Source: Thermoguttaceae bacterium
GTDB taxonomy: Bacteria > Planctomycetota > Planctomycetia > Pirellulales > Thermoguttaceae
Direction: 5' to 3'
DNA: 64,000 nucleotides
Assembly (NCBI GenBank): GCA_029975295.1
Contig: JARKPK010000120.1
Location: forward strand, 1-64,000
Shown here: positions 61,707-64,000 of the stretch, piece after piece
Layout: the number at the start of each line of letters is the position of its first letter
Position numbering within the stretch: the first letter of the stretch is position 1
The notes under the pieces: model-generated
What the model was told of the DNA's origin: nothing
The model's database searches: none
The model's input: only the letters and a program-made list of their open reading frames with translations
Program-made: the position numbers and the translations under genes

Positions 61707-64000
61707 ATGACATCTTCGCGCTGGTGGAAACGGTTGTCGCTGGGAATCGTCCTGTTGTACTCGCTTCGGATCGGCGTCGCGGCGGTTGATGGAGCCGAGA
61801 CGCCGGCCGCCGCGGGCGCGCGGCCGCAATCGGCGCAGAGCGGGCCGGGCGACGCGAGTCGGGCTGTGGCCGATCCTCAAGCGGCAGGGATTGCCAGTGG
61901 ACGGATCGCCGGGCCCCCCGGCGACCCGATCAAACCGACAGCGGGCTCCCTGCCGCTGAGCCCGTTGGTGCGCACGACCGACCTGCTGACGCTCTTGGAG
62001 AAGCACAGTCGGCCGACGGCCGATCCGAAAGCCTTCGGCATCCTTTTCGAACGGTTGCTTGCTCCGGCGGGTTTCGCCAGTTCGGAGGTGGTTGCATTTG
62101 AGGAGAACGCGGTTTTTTCGTACGCCGTGGCCGACGCGTATCGCCCCGATCTGACCGGCAAAGAGCCGCTGGGCGGATTGCGCCGGCTGACGCGCCATGT
62201 GCTGTTGTTGAAGCCCGATTGCCTGGTGATCGACGACGTTTGGGCCACGGCAGCGGCGGGGCCCAAGTCGGGCGAGTTCCGGGTGATCGGCGCCGATGGC
62301 GCCGATGTCACCCGCAGCTACTCGTTGATGGATCAAGGGCACCGTCTGGACTGGTTGCTGCTGCCCACCGGCGGGCCAAGCGCGCACGATCGGCCTTGGC
62401 CGAGCTTTCATCGCGAATCGCGGGCCACCTACGTGTTCATCTACTCGACAGCGGCCGACAAGCCGCTGGCCGTGTCGGTCGAGGGGCAGAAGCTCTCCGT
62501 CGGCCAGCGGGTTTACGAACTCAGCCTTTCCCGCTGGCCGGCTTGGCTCTACGGCAACAGCGCGCTGGCGGTCAGCGGACCGAAGGGCGAGGCGATTCTG
62601 GCGAAGCGGGTGTTGCCCACCGGCGTTCTGCCGCACGACGAAGAGGGACTGCGGTTGCTGGAGCGATGGGACGCGGCTTATCGCGGAGCAGGGCAGCCGA
62701 GTTGGGAGATCGACCGAGCGTCGAGCGACTTGGCGGCTGCGGTCGAGTCGGGCGAGCTGCGGCCCTGCGGGGTGATTGAACTCGGCTGCGGCAGCGGCGC
62801 CAATGCCGTATTCCTTGCCAAAAAAGGCTTTCAGGTAACAGCCATCGACATTGCCCCCGGCGCGCTGCGCCGCGCCGAAGAGAGGGCCAAGCGGGAAGGG
62901 GTTCGCGTCGATTGGCTCTTGGCCGACGTCTTGCGGTTGCCCTCGCTGCCGCCGGCGGAATTGATCTACGACCGGGGTTGCTATCACGGCGTTCGCCGCA
63001 CTGCGGCCGCCGGCTACGTCGAAGCGGTTGGGCGGTTGACGTTGCCCGGCGCGCGCGTGCTTTTGCTGGCGGGCAACGCCGAAGACAGATCGCCGGGCGG
63101 ACCGCCCCGCGTTACGCAACAACAGCTCCAGAACGACTTCGGCGCGCTCTTCTCGGAACAGTGGCTGCGCCGCACGAAGTTCGATCAAGCCGAACGCGAT
63201 GCAGCGGGCGTTGGGGCGTGGTCGGCGCTTTGGGTGCGAAAACCCTACCCGCCCCCGAGCGAACTGCCGAAGCTGAGCGGCTTGCCCGACCCGTTGACCT
63301 TCGTCGATGGTTCGCCGGTGCGCACCCCCGAAGACTGGTACGCCCGCCGCCGTCCGGAGCTTAAGGCGTTGTTCTCGCAGTATGTGTACGGCTATGCCCC
63401 GCCGCCGGCAGCGTTGACGGCTCGAGAGGTCCACAAGGACGAGAATGTGTTCGGCGGCAAGGCGGTGCTGCGCGAAATCCAACTGACGCTTCGCAAGCGG
63501 CCCGATGCCGGCCCGGCGCGTGGCGGTTCCGCGCCGGCCGATGGGGCGGATTCGCCCGTGGCGGTCGTTCATTTGGCGCTGTTCACGCCGAAACAGGCCG
63601 ATCGCCGCTTCCCAGTGTTCCTGTCGCTCAATCAGTGCGGCAATCATGCCATGACCGACCACCCGACCGTTCGGTTCGACGCCGAGGCGTTTCGGTCGCC
63701 CGATTGTTTGAAGAAGGGCGATCAGATCGGCCGCGGCGGGCAGAAGGATTTCTGGTGCGTTGACTACCTGATCGAGCGGGGATACGCGTTTGCCGCCTTT
63801 CACCAGAGCGACATTGCCCCCGACGTTCACGATTTCACCAAGGGAATCCATGCACGTTACCAATTGCCCCAGCAGAAAGAATCGTGGTGGGGCACCATTG
63901 CCGCTTGGGCGTGGGGATTGCAGCGGGCGGTGGACTACTTGATCGACGATCCGCAGATCGATCCCCGGCGGATCGCCCTGATCGGCCATTCGCGGCGGGG
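61707..64000 (+). CDS. Secreted fusion of heparinase-like domain, SAM methyltransferase and CE15-type esterase (3' end outside window)
   Basis: One uninterrupted frame runs from ATG 61707 to the window edge, at least 764 codons. A signal peptide covers about 1-30. Residues ~80-320 resemble the C-terminal beta-sandwich of heparinase II/III-type lyases (FSYAVADAYRP, RLTRHVLLLKPDCLVIDDV, shown in part). Residues ~330-512 form a complete class I methyltransferase: WDAAYRGAGQPSWEID, motif I VIELGCGSGAN at 356-366, then AIDIAP, LLADVLRLP and YDRGCYHG. From ~520 it is a glucuronoyl-esterase (CE15) domain: RTPEDWYARRRPEL, LNQCGNHA, GTIAAWAWGL, and nucleophile Ser762 in GHSRRG. CE15 cuts ester bonds to glucuronic acid in plant cell walls. 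Why a methyltransferase is exported with it is unknown. Confidence 0.85.
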   Translation, partial: MTSSRWWKRLSLGIVLLYSLRIGVAAVDGAETPAAAGARPQSAQSGPGDASRAVADPQAAGIASGRIAGPPGDPIKPTAGSLPLSPLVRTTDLLTLLEKHSRPTADPKAFGILFERLLAPAGFASSEVVAFEENAVFSYAVADAYRPDLTGKEPLGGLRRLTRHVLLLKPDCLVIDDVWATAAAGPKSGEFRVIGADGADVTRSYSLMDQGHRLDWLLLPTGGPSAHDRPWPSFHRESRATYVFIYSTAADKPLAVSVEGQKLSVGQRVYELSLSRWPAWLYGNSALAVSGPKGEAILAKRVLPTGVLPHDEEGLRLLERWDAAYRGAGQPSWEIDRASSDLAAAVESGELRPCGVIELGCGSGANAVFLAKKGFQVTAIDIAPGALRRAEERAKREGVRVDWLLADVLRLPSLPPAELIYDRGCYHGVRRTAAAGYVEAVGRLTLPGARVLLLAGNAEDRSPGGPPRVTQQQLQNDFGALFSEQWLRRTKFDQAERDAAGVGAWSALWVRKPYPPPSELPKLSGLPDPLTFVDGSPVRTPEDWYARRRPELKALFSQYVYGYAPPPAALTAREVHKDENVFGGKAVLREIQLTLRKRPDAGPARGGSAPADGADSPVAVVHLALFTPKQADRRFPVFLSLNQCGNHAMTDHPTVRFDAEAFRSPDCLKKGDQIGRGGQKDFWCVDYLIERGYAFAAFHQSDIAPDVHDFTKGIHARYQLPQQKESWWGTIAAWAWGLQRAVDYLIDDPQIDPRRIALIGHSRR

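Noticed and set aside
61704-63989. A 761-codon minus-strand open frame at the right edge
   Set aside because: The plus strand carries three recognisable domains in one uninterrupted frame; the minus frame is Arg/Gly/Ala-rich with no domain.

Overview
The window is bacterial DNA of high GC content with long, loosely packed genes, many secreted proteins with Sec or Tat signals, and gene-free stretches of 0.3-1.8 kb. The gene families (two Tat-exported Gfo/Idh/MocA oxidoreductases, a DUF1080 protein, a DUF4038 apiosidase-like hydrolase, a sialate-esterase-like SGNH hydrolase, a secreted FAD oxidoreductase, a PEP-CTERM protein, a DUF4139 protein, and a glucuronoyl-esterase domain in a large secreted fusion) point to a Planctomycetota bacterium, probably near Pirellulales. 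This is inferred from gene content; there is no rRNA in the window. No IS element, CRISPR array or phage gene was seen. One RNA gene, tRNA-Pro(GGG), is present.

Layout. 1-377: the end of a DNA methyltransferase overlapping a broken XhoI-like restriction enzyme remnant. 520-3555: two secreted glycoside-hydrolase-like genes. 3626-10145: housekeeping genes (U32 peptidase-family protein, parvulin, quinone oxidoreductase, HrpB helicase). 10565-11995: PEP-CTERM protein, followed by a 1.8 kb gene-free gap. 13818-17140: pyrC, a NYN-domain protein and an HtrA protease. 17711-22573: two secreted Gfo/Idh/MocA proteins, a small secreted protein and a DUF1080 protein. 23044-28573: conserved planctomycete-type proteins of unknown role, tRNA-Pro and a DUF4139 protein. 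29134-33741: SGNH esterase, Tat FAD oxidoreductase and sugar-porter MFS transporter. 34113-44460: a TPR glycosyltransferase and a leftward efflux operon (TolC, FtsX-like permease, ABC ATPase, HlyD adaptor, His-tailed lipoprotein, second FtsX-like permease) headed by a Cys-rich exported protein. 45002-46036: a Tat-exported TIM-barrel-like protein. 46230-52208: a full phosphate operon pstS-pstC-pstA-pstB1-pstB2-phoU. 52484-54814: an esterase, a DJ-1/PfpI protein and MsrB. 55100-61108: three large leftward genes for exported or membrane-bound proteins (VWA protein, toroid-like protein, a 12-fold DGNDxY repeat protein). 61707-64000: a secreted three-domain fusion cut by the window edge.

The two observations that stand out most are these. 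(1) The phosphate operon encodes two adjacent PstB paralogues with complementary defects. PstB1 keeps the LSGGQ signature but has lost the Q-loop Gln and switch His. PstB2 keeps those residues but has LTLEQ in place of LSGGQ. Together they can form only one complete ATP site, which predicts an obligate asymmetric heterodimer. PstC and PstA in the same operon also carry unusual extra domains. (2) The gene at the right edge joins a heparinase-like beta-sandwich, a class I SAM methyltransferase and a CE15-type glucuronoyl esterase behind one signal peptide.
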